64,000 bases of DNA from Jannaschia formosa (GCF_003340555.1 NZ_QPLJ01000015.1:42519-106518), one strand, 5' to 3'. Positions 16,499 through 25,835 are shown, numbered from the stretch's first letter. The notes: a model not told the origin generated them from the sequence alone. Numbers and translations are program-made.

Positions 16499-18708
16499 GC
16501 GAAGCGCATATCAGCGGCGAAGGGCATCCGGCGCAGCCGCGTGCCGGTCGCGGCGAAGACGGCATTGGCCAGCGCCGGGGCGGCGGGCGGCAGGCCCGGC
16601 TCTCCGGCGCCCCGGATCGGCCCGCCCGATCCCAGCGCGCGAACCTCGATCTCCGGCGTCTGCCACAACCGCAGGCTTTCGTAGCTGTCGAAATTCGTCT
16701 GCTCCGGCCCGCGGCCGTCGAAGGTGATCTCCGATGACAGGGCATGCCCGATCCCGAACAGCGCGCCGCCCGACAGCTGCGCCTCGATGTTGACCGGGTC
16801 GAGCACCCGCCCGACCTCGGCCGCGATCCAGAGCTTGTCCATGACGATGCCCGCCTCCGTCTGGCGCACCTCCATGATCTGGGCCACGGGCACGCCGAAG
16901 CTGTAGACGAAGGCCACGCCCCGCTTCCCCTCGGGCCCGTTCCAGGAGGCCATCTCGGCCACCGTCTCCAGCACCCGGCGCGACGGTTCGTGCGAGATCA
17001 GGCGCAGGCGTTCCTCGACCGGGTCGGCGCCCGCTTCGGCGATCAGCTCGTCGAGGAAGCTTTCGAGGAAGAAGCCGTTATGCGACGCGCCGACCGACCG
17101 CCAGGAGCTGACGGGCACGGTCGCGGCCACGCGGTGGCCGGTGATGCGCCGGTCTGGCAAGGCATAGGGCGCGTCCCAGGCCCCCGCGACCAGCGCCACG
17201 TCCGGCCCGAAGGCGGGAAAGCCGACGCGGCCCATCTGGCTTTCGGCGACCGACTGCGCCGCGACGGCGAGGTCCAGCGCCCGGACCCGCCCGTTCTCGA
17301 CCGTGCCGCGTCCGCGCGCCACCGCCATCGGGCGATAGAAGCCGTGGGTCATGTCCTGCTCGCGGCTCAGCGTCAGGCGGACCGGGCGGCCGGGCACCTG
17401 CACCGCGATCTCGGCGGCCTGCCGGACCCATTCGTCCTCCAGCCGGTGGCCGAAGCTGCCGCCGGCGGGCAGCACGTTGACCGTGACCTGCTCCGCCTCC
17501 TGCCCGGTGATGCGGGCGACGGATCGCGCGACGAAGATCGGGGCCTGGGTGGCGGTCCAGACCTCGGTCGCCTCGGGGGTGTAACGGACGGTGGCGTTGG
17601 CGGGCTCCAGCGGGGCATGATGCAGGAACGGCACGCGGTAAGTCGCCTCGATCCGCGTGCCGGGCGCGGCGTCGACATCGCCCTCGTCGGTGAAGGCGCT
17701 GTCGCGGTCGCCGTCGAGCGCGGCCTCGTGCGCCTTCCACAGCGCATCGCTGGTCGGGCCTTCGCCGCCCGATTCGAACCGGATCGCCCGCGCCGCCCTG
17801 AAGGCGCGCCAGTCGTTGTCGGCCAGCACGGCGGCGCCGTCAGTGATGGGCAGCACCGCCTCGACCCCGCGCATCGCCTCCGCCTCGGAGGCGTGCATCG
17901 AGACCACGCCGCCGCCCCTCAGGGGGTTCGTGACGACCGTGGCATGGAGCATGTCAGGCAGGACCAGGTCCCCGCCGAAGCGATAGGTGCCGACCGACTT
18001 GGCCGCCACATCGACGCGGCGATGTGGCTGGCCCAGCCAGCGCCAGGCCGACGGGTCGCGCAGCGGCACGTCCTGCACCACCTCCACATCGGCGAGAAGC
18101 GGAATCAGTTCGGCATAAGGGGCGGATCCGTCGGCCCAGACGACGCGCCCGTCCTCGGTGCGCAGGTCCTCGCGCGCGATGCCGAGCCGGGTCGCGGCGG
18201 CCGCCTTCAGCGTCTCGCGGGCCGAGGCCCCGGCGGCGCGCAGCCGGTCGTAGGCATCCGCTACCGTGGTCGAGCCGCCGGTGACGTGCAGCCCGCCGAA
18301 CTTGCCCAGCACCTCCGACGCCGCGCGCCCGCCCCGGGCGATCAGCCCTTCGTCCCAGGCCGCCAGCGGCATCCCCTCGGCCGCGACGCTGCCGTTGTGA
18401 TAGACCGGAGAGGCGGGGCCGGACGCCAGCCGCACCTTGGCCGGGTCCACGTCCAGCTCCTCGGCCAGCAGATGCGCCTGGATCGAGGCCGCGCCCTGGC
18501 CGAGGTCGATGCGCGGCGTGATCAGCGTGACCCCTTCGGCGTCGAGCAGGACATAAGGCGTCAGCGCGGCCTCCCCCGGGGCCAGCCCGGCGGTCAGCGG
18601 GTTTCCCGGGTCGCGGCGGTAGGCGTAGATCCCGAAGGCGACGCCCGCCCCGATGGCGGCGGTGCCGATCAGGAAGGTCCGGCGGGCGATCTTTCCGGCG
18701 GTTCCCAT
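16495..18708 (-). CDS. Isoquinoline 1-oxidoreductase-type molybdopterin subunit (IorB-like)
   Basis: The 737-residue protein is the large subunit of a two-subunit molybdenum hydroxylase of the IorB group, which includes isoquinoline 1-oxidoreductase and aldehyde dehydrogenases of acetic acid bacteria. The N-terminus KIARRTFLIGTAAIGAG carries a twin-arginine motif (Arg9-Arg10) followed by a hydrophobic segment, so the enzyme is probably exported folded to the periplasm. The tandem Mo-binding domain architecture and the GGSFGHRLEDEWVRQAAEIA segment fit the family. It overlaps iorA (ATGA) upstream and gph downstream. Electrons would pass through the iron-sulfur subunit to a periplasmic acceptor such as a cytochrome c. 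The substrate is unknown. Confidence 0.85.
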   Translation of the reverse strand: MGTAGKIARRTFLIGTAAIGAGVAFGIYAYRRDPGNPLTAGLAPGEAALTPYVLLDAEGVTLITPRIDLGQGAASIQAHLLAEELDVDPAKVRLASGPASPVYHNGSVAAEGMPLAAWDEGLIARGGRAASEVLGKFGGLHVTGGSTTVADAYDRLRAAGASARETLKAAAATRLGIAREDLRTEDGRVVWADGSAPYAELIPLLADVEVVQDVPLRDPSAWRWLGQPHRRVDVAAKSVGTYRFGGDLVLPDMLHATVVTNPLRGGGVVSMHASEAEAMRGVEAVLPITDGAAVLADNDWRAFRAARAIRFESGGEGPTSDALWKAHEAALDGDRDSAFTDEGDVDAAPGTRIEATYRVPFLHHAPLEPANATVRYTPEATEVWTATQAPIFVARSVARITGQEAEQVTVNVLPAGGSFGHRLEDEWVRQAAEIAVQVPGRPVRLTLSREQDMTHGFYRPMAVARGRGTVENGRVRALDLAVAAQSVAESQMGRVGFPAFGPDVALVAGAWDAPYALPDRRITGHRVAATVPVSSWRSVGASHNGFFLESFLDELIAEAGADPVEERLRLISHEPSRRVLETVAEMASWNGPEGKRGVAFVYSFGVPVAQIMEVRQTEAGIVMDKLWIAAEVGRVLDPVNIEAQLSGGALFGIGHALSSEITFDGRGPEQTNFDSYESLRLWQTPEIEVRALGSGGPIRGAGEPGLPPAAPALANAVFAATGTRLRRMPFAADMRFA

Positions 18709-19166
18709 CACGCGCCCTCCGATCCGGCGGCGCGGCGGATGGCGGCGCGGATGCGGGGATAGGTGGCGCAGCGGCAGAGATTGCCGCCCATCGCATCCTC
18801 GATCTGCCGGTCGGTCGGGTCCGGCACCTCGGCCAGAAGCGCGGCGGCCTGCATCACCTGGCCCGGCTGGCAATAGCCGCATTGCGCAACCTGAAGGTCG
18901 ATCCAGGCCTGCTGGACGGGATGCGGCGCCGCTTCGGTGCCCAGACCCTCGATCGTCGTCACCTCCGCCCCGGCGGCATCGCCGGACCAGACCTGGCAGG
19001 CGCGCACGGCGAGGCCGTCCAGATGCACGGTGCAGGCGCCGCATGCCCCGATCCCGCAGCCGTATTTCGACCCGTGGATGCCCAGCTCGTCGCGCAGCAG
19101 CCAGAGCAGCGGCATGTCCTCCTCGACGTCGACCTCGTGGTCGGTTCCGTTGACGGTGATCCGCAT
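18708..19166 (-). CDS. 2Fe-2S subunit of the IorB-type molybdenum enzyme (IorA-like)
   Basis: The 152-residue subunit carries two 2Fe-2S clusters: a plant-type N-terminal cluster (Cys37, Cys42, Cys45, Cys57, in [13 protein letters not shown]) and a helical C-terminal cluster (Cys96, Cys99, Cys131, Cys133, in QCGYCQPGQ and [11 protein letters not shown]). It passes electrons from the Mo site of IorB. It has no export signal of its own, so it would have to cross the membrane bound to IorB. ATG at 19166 is chosen because GAGGG lies seven bases before it; an ATG four codons upstream is also in frame. Confidence 0.9.
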   Translation of the reverse strand: MRITVNGTDHEVDVEEDMPLLWLLRDELGIHGSKYGCGIGACGACTVHLDGLAVRACQVWSGDAAGAEVTTIEGLGTEAAPHPVQQAWIDLQVAQCGYCQPGQVMQAAALLAEVPDPTDRQIEDAMGGNLCRCATYPRIRAAIRRAAGSEGA

Positions 19167-19178
19167 GGGCGCCCTCAT

Positions 19179-19555
19179 TTCGATCGGCGGAGGATAGGTC
19201 CGCTCCCGACCAAGGTAAACCGTCCGGTTCAGGGGGAGGCGCCGGTCGCGCCGCGCTGATGGAATCGCGGGCGGCGCAGCTGTTCCACGGGCACGTCTTC
19301 GTCGAGTGACCCGGGACACCGCGACCGAGCGTCGCGCCTTTTCGCAGCGCGACATGGGCGACGACGCCCGCTCCACCGAGCGTCCGGTCCGACCTCTCCG
19401 CCCTTGCCGGTTCATGCCAAGCGGCCCGGGACAGCCTGCGCGAGGGTTAGCCCCCGACCCCTTGGCCGCCCGCTTCTTCCTGACGGATAGCGGCAGCAGG
19501 GCGGACGGCTCGGCCGAGGTGCAGGACGCTTGGCTTCCTCGGAGGAGGCTTTTCC
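19179..19555. other. Intergenic region, no recognised gene
   Basis: These 377 bases separate iorA from the glpD promoter. The short open frames in it lack ribosome binding sites. I see no RNA gene or repeat. Confidence 0.5.
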
Positions 19556-19584
19556 TTGAACGCGCAGGAACGAAAGCGTAGATG
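19556..19584 (+). promoter_or_regulatory. Putative glpD promoter
   Basis: TTGAAC (-35) and TAGATG (-10) are 17 bases apart, placing the transcript start near 19591. This excludes an in-frame TTG at 19590 as the glpD start and leaves the TTG at 19614. Confidence 0.45.
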
Positions 19585-19598
19585 TTCGATTGCGCTCG
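19582..19598 (+). promoter_or_regulatory. Possible GlpR-type operator half-site
   Basis: ATGTTCGA overlaps the predicted -10 element and transcript start of glpD and matches the half-site known for the glycerol-3-phosphate repressor GlpR of enterobacteria; the second half (TGCGCTCG) is only a loose match. A repressor site at this place would block transcription in the absence of glycerol-3-phosphate. No glpR gene is in the window. Confidence 0.3.
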
Positions 19599-19613
19599 TT
19601 TCGGGAGGCGGCC

Positions 19614-21182
19614 TTGCAGGATACCTACGATCTCTTCGTCATCGGTGGTGGCATAAACGGCTGCGGAATCGCCCGCGACGCCACAGGACGGGGGCTCAGG
19701 GTCGGGCTTGCCGAGATGGGCGACCTTGCCGGTGCGACCTCATCGGCCTCGACCAAGCTGTTCCACGGGGGCCTGCGATACCTCGAATACTGGGAGGTCC
19801 GGCTGGTCCGCGAGTCGCTGCGCGAACGCGACGTGCTGCTGAAGAACATGCCGCATATTTCCTGGCCGATGCGCTTCGTCCTGCCGCTGTCGAAGGACAT
19901 GCGCTTCGAAGGGGGCACGCCGACCTCGAAGCTGCTGGGCACCGTGATGCCCTGGCTCAAGGGCAAGCGGCCCGACTGGCTGATCCGCACCGGCCTGATG
20001 ATGTACGACTCGCTCGCCAAGTCGAAATACCTGCCCGGCACGAAGACCATCTCGCTCAGGGGCACGCCCGAGGGCGCGCCGCTGGAGGATCGCTTCGTAA
20101 AGGCCTTCGAATATTCCGACGCCTGGGTCGAGGACAGCCGCCTCGTCGCGCTGAACGCCCGCGACGCGGCCGATCGCGGCGCCGACATCCATGTCCGCAC
20201 CCGCGTCGTCAGCGCCGAGCGCGAGGGCGACGAATGGGTCGTGACGCTCGACGGGGAGCGTACCGGCAAGGTCCGCGCGAAGATGATCGTGAACGCGGCC
20301 GGCCCTTGGGTCGGCGACGTGATCCAGGGCGTCGTCCGGTCGAACGCGAAGGAGGGCGTGCGGCTGGTCCGCGGCTCGCACATCGTGACGAGGCGGCTCT
20401 TCGATCACGACAAGTGCTATTTCTTCCAGGGCGCCGACGGGCGGATCATCTTCGCGATCCCCTACGAATACGACTACACCCTGATCGGCACCACCGATGC
20501 GGAGCATGAGGATCCGCATCAGAAGCCTGTCTGCACCCCCGAGGAGAAGCGGTACCTCATCGACTTCGCCAACGGCTATTTCAAGCAGGACCTGACCGAG
20601 GAGGACGTGGTCTGGACCTATTCCGGCGTGCGCCCGCTCTATGATGACGGGGCCAAGTCGGCGACGGCGGCGACGCGGGACTACGTGCTGAAGGTCGAGG
20701 CTTCGGGCGCCCCGGTGCTGAACGTCTTCGGCGGCAAGATCACGACCTACCGCAAGCTGGCCAACGGCGCGATGGAGAAGATCGCGCAGCACCTGCCCAC
20801 GACCTCCGGGCCCTGGACCCACGACGCGCCGCTGCCCGGCGGGGACTTCCCGGTCTCGGGCGTGGCCGCGCAGATCGCCGCGCTGAAGGAGGCCTATCCC
20901 TTCCTCACCGACCGCTGGGCCCAGCGCCTGATCCGCGCCTATGGCACGCAGGCCAAGGTGATGCTGGGGGATGCCAGCTCGGCCTCGGACCTCGGCCCGG
21001 ATTTCGGGGCCACCCTGACGGGTCGGGAGGTGGCGTGGCAGATGGACCGCGAATGGGCGCGCAAGGCCGAGGACGTACTCTGGCGCCGCACCAAGCTGGG
21101 CCTGCGTCTGTCCAAAGAGCAGGTCGCCGCGCTCGACGCCTGGATGGCGGAGCGCCGGGCCGACGCGCAGGCGGCGGAGTAG
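19614..21182 (+). CDS. glpD: Aerobic glycerol-3-phosphate dehydrogenase
   Basis: The 522-residue FAD enzyme oxidises glycerol-3-phosphate to dihydroxyacetone phosphate at the inner membrane and feeds electrons to quinone. The FAD-binding GGGINGCG is at residues 11-18, followed by the family segments [16 protein letters not shown] and [14 protein letters not shown] at 19614 is the preferred start: GGGAGG lies five bases upstream, and it starts the protein eight residues before the glycine motif, as in the family. A TTG at 19590 would lie at or before the predicted transcript start. The gene is convergent with the SHMT-like gene, 12 bases apart. Confidence 0.92.
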   Translation: MQDTYDLFVIGGGINGCGIARDATGRGLRVGLAEMGDLAGATSSASTKLFHGGLRYLEYWEVRLVRESLRERDVLLKNMPHISWPMRFVLPLSKDMRFEGGTPTSKLLGTVMPWLKGKRPDWLIRTGLMMYDSLAKSKYLPGTKTISLRGTPEGAPLEDRFVKAFEYSDAWVEDSRLVALNARDAADRGADIHVRTRVVSAEREGDEWVVTLDGERTGKVRAKMIVNAAGPWVGDVIQGVVRSNAKEGVRLVRGSHIVTRRLFDHDKCYFFQGADGRIIFAIPYEYDYTLIGTTDAEHEDPHQKPVCTPEEKRYLIDFANGYFKQDLTEEDVVWTYSGVRPLYDDGAKSATAATRDYVLKVEASGAPVLNVFGGKITTYRKLANGAMEKIAQHLPTTSGPWTHDAPLPGGDFPVSGVAAQIAALKEAYPFLTDRWAQRLIRAYGTQAKVMLGDASSASDLGPDFGATLTGREVAWQMDREWARKAEDVLWRRTKLGLRLSKEQVAALDAWMAERRADAQAAE

Positions 21183-21194
21183 GGGCGCCGGCAG

Positions 21195-22487
21195 TCAGGC
21201 CGCGTAGCGCGTCCCGGTGAAGCGGGCGCGCATCCGCGCAACTTCCGGTGCGACGCGCGCCGGGTCCTCGCGCAGCGCGCGGGCGAACAGCGCCATGAGC
21301 AGCGCCGCATCTTCCGGCCCGACGCCCCTCCGCGCCAGCTCCGGGCTGCCGAGGCGCAGGCCGTTCATGTCGCCCGCGACCTCCGCGACAGGCAGGCCGA
21401 TCCCGCTCGTCAGGAAGCCGCCTGCCTCCAGCCGCCGCGCCATCGCCTGCCCTCCGCCGGGGGCGTGCAGGGCGAACTGGTGGCTGGTCGTGGCGCCGCG
21501 CTCGGTCTCGAAGACGTCCAGCCCCTCGGCCTGGGCCGCCCGTGCCAGCGCGGCGGCCAGATCGGCCATGGCCCGCGCATAGGCGGCGCCGTCGCGGCGC
21601 CAGTCCTCCAGCGTGACGCCCAGCGCCGCCGTCTTGGCGACGTCGAAATTGGCCGTCATGCCGGGGAAGGCGATGGCGTCCAGCCGCTCGGCGATGGCGG
21701 GATCGTTCGTCACGATCATGCCGCCCGCCGGGCCGCCCAGCGACTTGTAGGTCGACATCGTCATCAGATGCGCGCCCTTTGCGAGCGGGTTCGGCCAGGC
21801 GCCGCCCGCGATCATCCCGCAGAGATGCGCCGCGTCGAACATCACCACCGCGCCCACCGCGTCGGCGATGGCGCGCACCTCTGCCACCGGATGCGGCAGC
21901 AGGTTGAGCGAAGCGCCCAGCGTGATGATCCTCGGGCGGACCTTCCGGGCAAGCGTTTCCAGAGCGTCGAGATCGACGGTGTAGCGCGCCGCGTTTACCG
22001 GCGCGGCATGGATCTCCAGCCCGTAGAGCCCGGCGCAGCCCGGGGCGTGGTGGGTCACGTGGCCGCCGATGGTGGCGGGCGGCGCAAGGATCGCGTCGCC
22101 GGGGCGGGCACAGGCCATGAAGGCGAAGAGGTTGGCCGTCGCGCCCGAGGGCACCCGCAGCTCGGCGAATGTCGCGCCGAAGACCGCGCAGGCGAGGCGG
22201 CTGGCGATGACCTCGATCTCCTCTATCTCGGAGAGGCCCATCTCGTATTTCTCGCCCGGATGGCCCAGCGAGGGGCGCGAGCCGATGCCGGAGGCCAGCA
22301 GCGCCTCGGCACGCGGGTTCATCACGTTGGTCGCGGGGTTGAGGTTGAAGGCGTGGACGTCGTGGGTCGCGCGCGCCGCGGCGGCCAGCGCCTCGATCCG
22401 CGCCGCCGGGTCAGCGGGCAGGGGCAGGGCGTCGATCCGGGCGGCGGCGGCGGGCGAGAGCCAGGGGCGGGGGGCGAGATCGGTCAT
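21195..22487 (-). CDS. Serine hydroxymethyltransferase-like PLP enzyme
   Basis: This 430-residue fold-type I PLP enzyme is related to SHMT/GlyA. Visible features are NLNPATNVMNPRAEALLASG and SRPSLGHPGEKYEMG (69-83), the cofactor-binding DAAH (218-221) and the Schiff-base lysine in MSTYKSLGGPAGG (Lys248). In true GlyA the corresponding motif is T-T-T-H-K-T-L-R-G-P-R-G-G, so His-Lys-Thr is replaced by Tyr-Lys-Ser and two Arg are lost. This suggests a paralogue with altered substrate use, such as an alpha-methylserine or other beta-hydroxy amino acid aldolase, rather than the housekeeping enzyme. ATG at 22487 is chosen because it fits the family N-terminus; the upstream extension is low-complexity. 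Confidence 0.8.
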   Translation of the reverse strand: MTDLAPRPWLSPAAAARIDALPLPADPAARIEALAAAARATHDVHAFNLNPATNVMNPRAEALLASGIGSRPSLGHPGEKYEMGLSEIEEIEVIASRLACAVFGATFAELRVPSGATANLFAFMACARPGDAILAPPATIGGHVTHHAPGCAGLYGLEIHAAPVNAARYTVDLDALETLARKVRPRIITLGASLNLLPHPVAEVRAIADAVGAVVMFDAAHLCGMIAGGAWPNPLAKGAHLMTMSTYKSLGGPAGGMIVTNDPAIAERLDAIAFPGMTANFDVAKTAALGVTLEDWRRDGAAYARAMADLAAALARAAQAEGLDVFETERGATTSHQFALHAPGGGQAMARRLEAGGFLTSGIGLPVAEVAGDMNGLRLGSPELARRGVGPEDAALLMALFARALREDPARVAPEVARMRARFTGTRYAA

Positions 22488-22588
22488 GACCGCATCTGGC
22501 GCCGCGGCCGGGGTGGGGTCAATGGCGAGGCGCCGTCGCGCGTGACTCGCCGGGCCGGCAGGGCTAGCGTCGCCGCGAAGGAGACCCG

Positions 22589-23227
22589 ATGCCAACGATC
22601 CTCGTCTTCGGAGACAGCAACAGCCACGGCACCGTCGCGCTGAGCCGCCTGGGGCAGCTCGACCGTCATCCGCCCGAGGCGCGCTGGCCCTCGGTCATGG
22701 CGCGCGCCCTGGACGCCGACGTCGTGACCGAGGGCCATCCCGGCCGCACCACCGTCCACGACGATCCGATCGACGGGGCCCACAAGAACGGGCTCGCCGC
22801 GCTGCCCGCGCTTCTGGAAAGTCACCGTCCGCTGGACCTCGTCATCGTCATGCTGGGCACGAACGACTGCAAGGCGCGGTTCGGCCTGCGCGGCTGGGAC
22901 ATCGCCGCGGCGATCGGGCGGCTGGCGCTGACGGTCCAGGGCTCCACCGCCGGGCCGGGCGGGGCGGCGCCGGACGTCCTGCTGGTCGCGCCCGTGCCGC
23001 TGGAGGAGGCGGGCGTGCTGGCCGAGATGTTCCAGGGCGGCCCGGTCCGGTCCCGCGCCATCGCGCCCGCCCTTCGCGACGAGGCCGCGCGGCTCGGCTG
23101 CGGCTTCTTCGATGCGGGCCGGGTCTGCACCGTCGATCCTGTCGACGGCGTCCACCTGACCGCCGAGGCGCAGCGGGCGCTGGGGCTCGCCATGGCCGAA
23201 GCGGTGCGGGACAGGCTGCCGCGCTGA
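22589..23227 (+). CDS. SGNH/GDSL-type hydrolase
   Basis: The 212-residue protein has the SGNH blocks: FGDSNSHG near the N-terminus (catalytic Ser10), a Gly in the second block, MLGTNDCK (Asn of block III) and DGVHLT (Asp and His of the triad) near the C-terminus. There is no signal peptide, so it is a cytoplasmic esterase or acyl-hydrolase similar to aryl esterases of rhizobia. An AAGGAG Shine-Dalgarno sequence lies seven bases before the ATG. It is divergent from the SHMT-like gene. The substrate is unknown. Confidence 0.88.
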   Translation: MPTILVFGDSNSHGTVALSRLGQLDRHPPEARWPSVMARALDADVVTEGHPGRTTVHDDPIDGAHKNGLAALPALLESHRPLDLVIVMLGTNDCKARFGLRGWDIAAAIGRLALTVQGSTAGPGGAAPDVLLVAPVPLEEAGVLAEMFQGGPVRSRAIAPALRDEAARLGCGFFDAGRVCTVDPVDGVHLTAEAQRALGLAMAEAVRDRLPR

Positions 23228-23241
23228 CCCGGGGCGCCGCT

Positions 23242-23269
23242 TTGACCACGCGACCGCGACCGCTAGGTG
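23242..23269 (+). promoter_or_regulatory. Putative promoter of the CBS-domain gene
   Basis: TTGACC and TAGGTG are separated by 16 bases just after the SGNH gene, placing a transcript start about 20 bases before the Shine-Dalgarno sequence of the CBS gene. Confidence 0.4.
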
Positions 23270-23297
23270 GAACGGTCTCAGCCGAAGGAGCGCGACA

Positions 23298-23837
23298 ATG
23301 AGCGACGACATCCGGCCTGGTGGCCGTCTGATGGACCGACCCGAGTATCGCAGCAAGCCCAGGCCGCTGACCCGCGGTCCGGACGCGACCGTATCGGAGG
23401 CCGTGGCGGCAATGTCGGACAAGAACTATGGCTGCGTCATCGTCACCGATCCCGACGACAAGGTCATCGGCGTCGTGACGGAGCGGGACGTGATGAACAA
23501 GGTCGTGGGCCGCGGGCTCGACCCGACCACGACGAAGCTGAGCGAAGTCATGACCGAGAACCCGCGCCTCGCGCGCGAGACCGACCAGATGCTCGACTGG
23601 CTGCGGATCATGTCGAACGAGCGGTTCCGGCGCCTGCCGGTCGTCGACAAGGACGGGCGGGTCAAGACGGTGTTCACGCAGGGCGATTTCGTCAGCTACA
23701 CCTGGCCGGACCTGATGGGGCAGATGGGGACGATGCTGAAGGCGCAGGCGGCGGGCAACTTCCACTACCTGCTGATCGGCGGCGCGATCCTGGTTTATTC
23801 GCTGGCGATGATCGTCGTGCTCGCGCTCGCGTTCTGA
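23298..23837 (+). CDS. CBS-domain protein with C-terminal membrane anchor
   Basis: The 179-residue protein has a pair of CBS motifs (about residues 22-75 and 85-135), with VIGVVTERDVMNKVV in the first and RLPVVDKDGRVKTVFTQGD in the second. A hydrophobic helix occupies the last 25 residues (FHYLLIGGAILVYSLAMIVV), giving an unusual tail-anchored arrangement. CBS pairs usually sense adenine nucleotides. The effector domain is missing, so it may act on a partner at the membrane. GAAGGAG lies seven bases upstream of the ATG. Confidence 0.85.
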   Translation: MSDDIRPGGRLMDRPEYRSKPRPLTRGPDATVSEAVAAMSDKNYGCVIVTDPDDKVIGVVTERDVMNKVVGRGLDPTTTKLSEVMTENPRLARETDQMLDWLRIMSNERFRRLPVVDKDGRVKTVFTQGDFVSYTWPDLMGQMGTMLKAQAAGNFHYLLIGGAILVYSLAMIVVLALAF

Positions 23838-24112
23838 AGACTGGCGCCACCGCTTCGGCGCGGTCCTGCCGCGCCCCTTGGGGCCACGGATGAAAAGCGG
23901 GCTTCGGGGCGTGCGTTTGCCGCCCCCCTTGCGAACGGGGCCGGCGAGATCACCACCAGCCGCGCTCCCCGTATCCTTCTCTGCCGGATGGGGGGAGGAG
24001 CGCGGCGAGCCTTGTGAGTGATACCGAAATGATAGCGCGTATCCGGCCCGAGGCGAATCCCCTACCTACGTCGCCCTTGAAGCGAGCGGACCCCCGCGCG
24101 TCCGGCCCGGTC

Positions 24113-25282
24113 CTATCGGCGCGCCGCCGCCACCGCCGCGCCCGCCGCCACGCCCGAGGCCCAGGCCCACTGGAAGTTGTAGCCGCCGAGCCAGCCGGTC
24201 ACGTCCACCGCCTCGCCCACGACATGCAGGCCCGGCACCGCGCGCGCCTCCATCGTCCGCGAGGACAGAGCGGCGGTGTCGATCCCGCCCGCCGTCACCT
24301 CGGCCTTGGCATAGCCCTCGGTGCCGGTGGGGTGGAAGGTCAGCGCCTCCAAGAGCTCCGCCGCGCGGGCGAGATCGGCGTCCGAGGCGTTGGCGAGCTC
24401 GGTCTCGAGCCCGATCCGCCCCGCCAGCGCCTCGGCCAGCCGGGCCGGCAGCCGCTCCGCCAGCGCGGTCTTGAGCCGCGCGCGGGGCAGGCGGCGGCGG
24501 GCGTCCCTCAGGGCCTCCAGCGCGTTCGGAAGGACCGTCAGCGACACCGGCTCTCCGGGCCGCCAGTAGGAGGACACCTGAAGGATCGCCGGTCCCGACA
24601 GGCCCTTGTGGGTGAAGAGCGCCGCCTCCGCGAAGGACATGCCTCCGGCGCGGGCCACGGCGGGGCAGGCCACGCCCGAGATCGCCCGGAACGGCATCTC
24701 GGCCTCGGACAGGGTCAGGGGCACCAGCGCCGGGCGCGGCGGAACGACGGGCAGGCCGAAGCGGCGCGCGATGTCGTAGGCCACGCCGGTCGCACCCATC
24801 TTCGGGATCGACGGCCCGCCGGTCGCGACGATCAGCGCGGGCGCCTCGGCCCCGGCCACGCGGAACCGGCCATCCGCATGCCCGATCTCTCCGATGGGCG
24901 TCGCGAGCCGGATCTCGACCCCGCCCGCCGCGCATTCCGCGAGCAGCATCGCGACGATCTGCCGGGCCGACCCGTCGCAGAAGAGCTGGCCCAGCGTCTT
25001 CTCGTGCCAGGCGATGCCGTGCTTTTCGACGAGGGCGAGGAAGTCCCACTGCGTGTAGCGCGCGAGCGCCGATTTGGCGAAATGCGGGTTCTCGGAGAGG
25101 AAGCACTCCGGCTCCGTCCCGGTATTCGTGAAGTTGCAGCGCCCGCCGCCCGAGATCAGGATCTTCTTGCCCGCCCGGTCCGCGTGGTCGAGCACGAGCA
25201 CCCGCGCGCCCGCCTGCCCGGCGGTCGCGGCGGCCATCAGGCCTGCACCGCCTGCGCCGAGGACGATGGCGTCGTAGTCCAT
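24113..25282 (-). CDS. HI0933-family flavoprotein (BaiN/YhiN-like NAD(P)/FAD oxidoreductase)
   Basis: The 389-residue flavoprotein begins MDYDAIVLGAGGAGLMAAATA (dinucleotide-binding motif GAGGAG at 9-14), followed by GKKILISGGGRCNFTN, the signature of the HI0933 family. Other family segments are LFTHKGLSGPAILQ and a C-terminal GEAVDVTGWLGGYNFQWAWASG. The physiological substrate is not established. ATG at 25282 is chosen because AGGAGG lies eight bases upstream and because it gives the family N-terminus; the upstream extension in the same frame is not conserved in character. Confidence 0.9.
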   Translation of the reverse strand: MDYDAIVLGAGGAGLMAAATAGQAGARVLVLDHADRAGKKILISGGGRCNFTNTGTEPECFLSENPHFAKSALARYTQWDFLALVEKHGIAWHEKTLGQLFCDGSARQIVAMLLAECAAGGVEIRLATPIGEIGHADGRFRVAGAEAPALIVATGGPSIPKMGATGVAYDIARRFGLPVVPPRPALVPLTLSEAEMPFRAISGVACPAVARAGGMSFAEAALFTHKGLSGPAILQVSSYWRPGEPVSLTVLPNALEALRDARRRLPRARLKTALAERLPARLAEALAGRIGLETELANASDADLARAAELLEALTFHPTGTEGYAKAEVTAGGIDTAALSSRTMEARAVPGLHVVGEAVDVTGWLGGYNFQWAWASGVAAGAAVAAARR

Positions 25283-25379
25283 GCGCCGCCTCCTAGCGCA
25301 GCGATCGCCATGCGCAAGCCTTGCCCCGTGCGGCCCGAGCGGACATGACCGGGTCGCGCAACATTGAGGAGCCCAAGCC

Positions 25380-25835
25380 ATGACCCTGTCCGTCTACCTC
25401 TCCGGCGAGATCCATACCGACTGGCGCGACGAGATCGTCTCTGCCTGCGAGGCCGCGGGGCTCGACGTCGCGTTCTCGGCCCCCGTGACCGACCACGCCG
25501 CTTCGGACGACTGCGGCGTCGCGATCATGGGCGCAGAGTCCAACAAGTTCTGGCACGACATGAAGGGTGCGAAGCTGAACGCGATCCGCACGCGGAAGGG
25601 CATCCGGGATGCCGACATCGTCGTCGTCCGCTTCGGCGAGAAATACAGGCAGTGGAACGCGGCCTTCGACGCGGGGCTGGCCTCGGCCTGGGGCAAGGCG
25701 CTGATCGTGATGCACGGACCCGATCACCAGCACGCCCTGAAGGAGGTCGATGCCGCGGCGCTCGCCGTGGTCGAGACCCCCGCGCAGGTCGCGCAGATCC
25801 TCGTCTATGTCGAGCGCGGGACGTTGCCCGGCTGA
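25380..25835 (+). CDS. YtoQ family protein
   Basis: This 151-residue cytoplasmic protein matches the YtoQ family: it begins MTLSVYLSGEIHTDWRDEI and contains APVTDHAASDDCGVAIMG and YRQWNAAFDAGLASAWGK. The fold is related to nucleoside 2-deoxyribosyltransferases, but the function is unknown. GAGGAG lies nine bases upstream. It is divergent from the HI0933-type flavoprotein by 97 bases. Confidence 0.88.
   Translation: MTLSVYLSGEIHTDWRDEIVSACEAAGLDVAFSAPVTDHAASDDCGVAIMGAESNKFWHDMKGAKLNAIRTRKGIRDADIVVVRFGEKYRQWNAAFDAGLASAWGKALIVMHGPDHQHALKEVDAAALAVVETPAQVAQILVYVERGTLPG

Noticed and set aside
16495-19044. An 849-residue version of the IorB-like protein
   Set aside because: The additional N-terminus overlaps the iorA gene in another frame; ATG 18708 gives a twin-arginine signal and an ATGA overlap.
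19306-19581. A 91-residue plus-strand frame upstream of glpD
   Set aside because: It has no ribosome binding site, low-complexity composition, and runs through the predicted glpD promoter.
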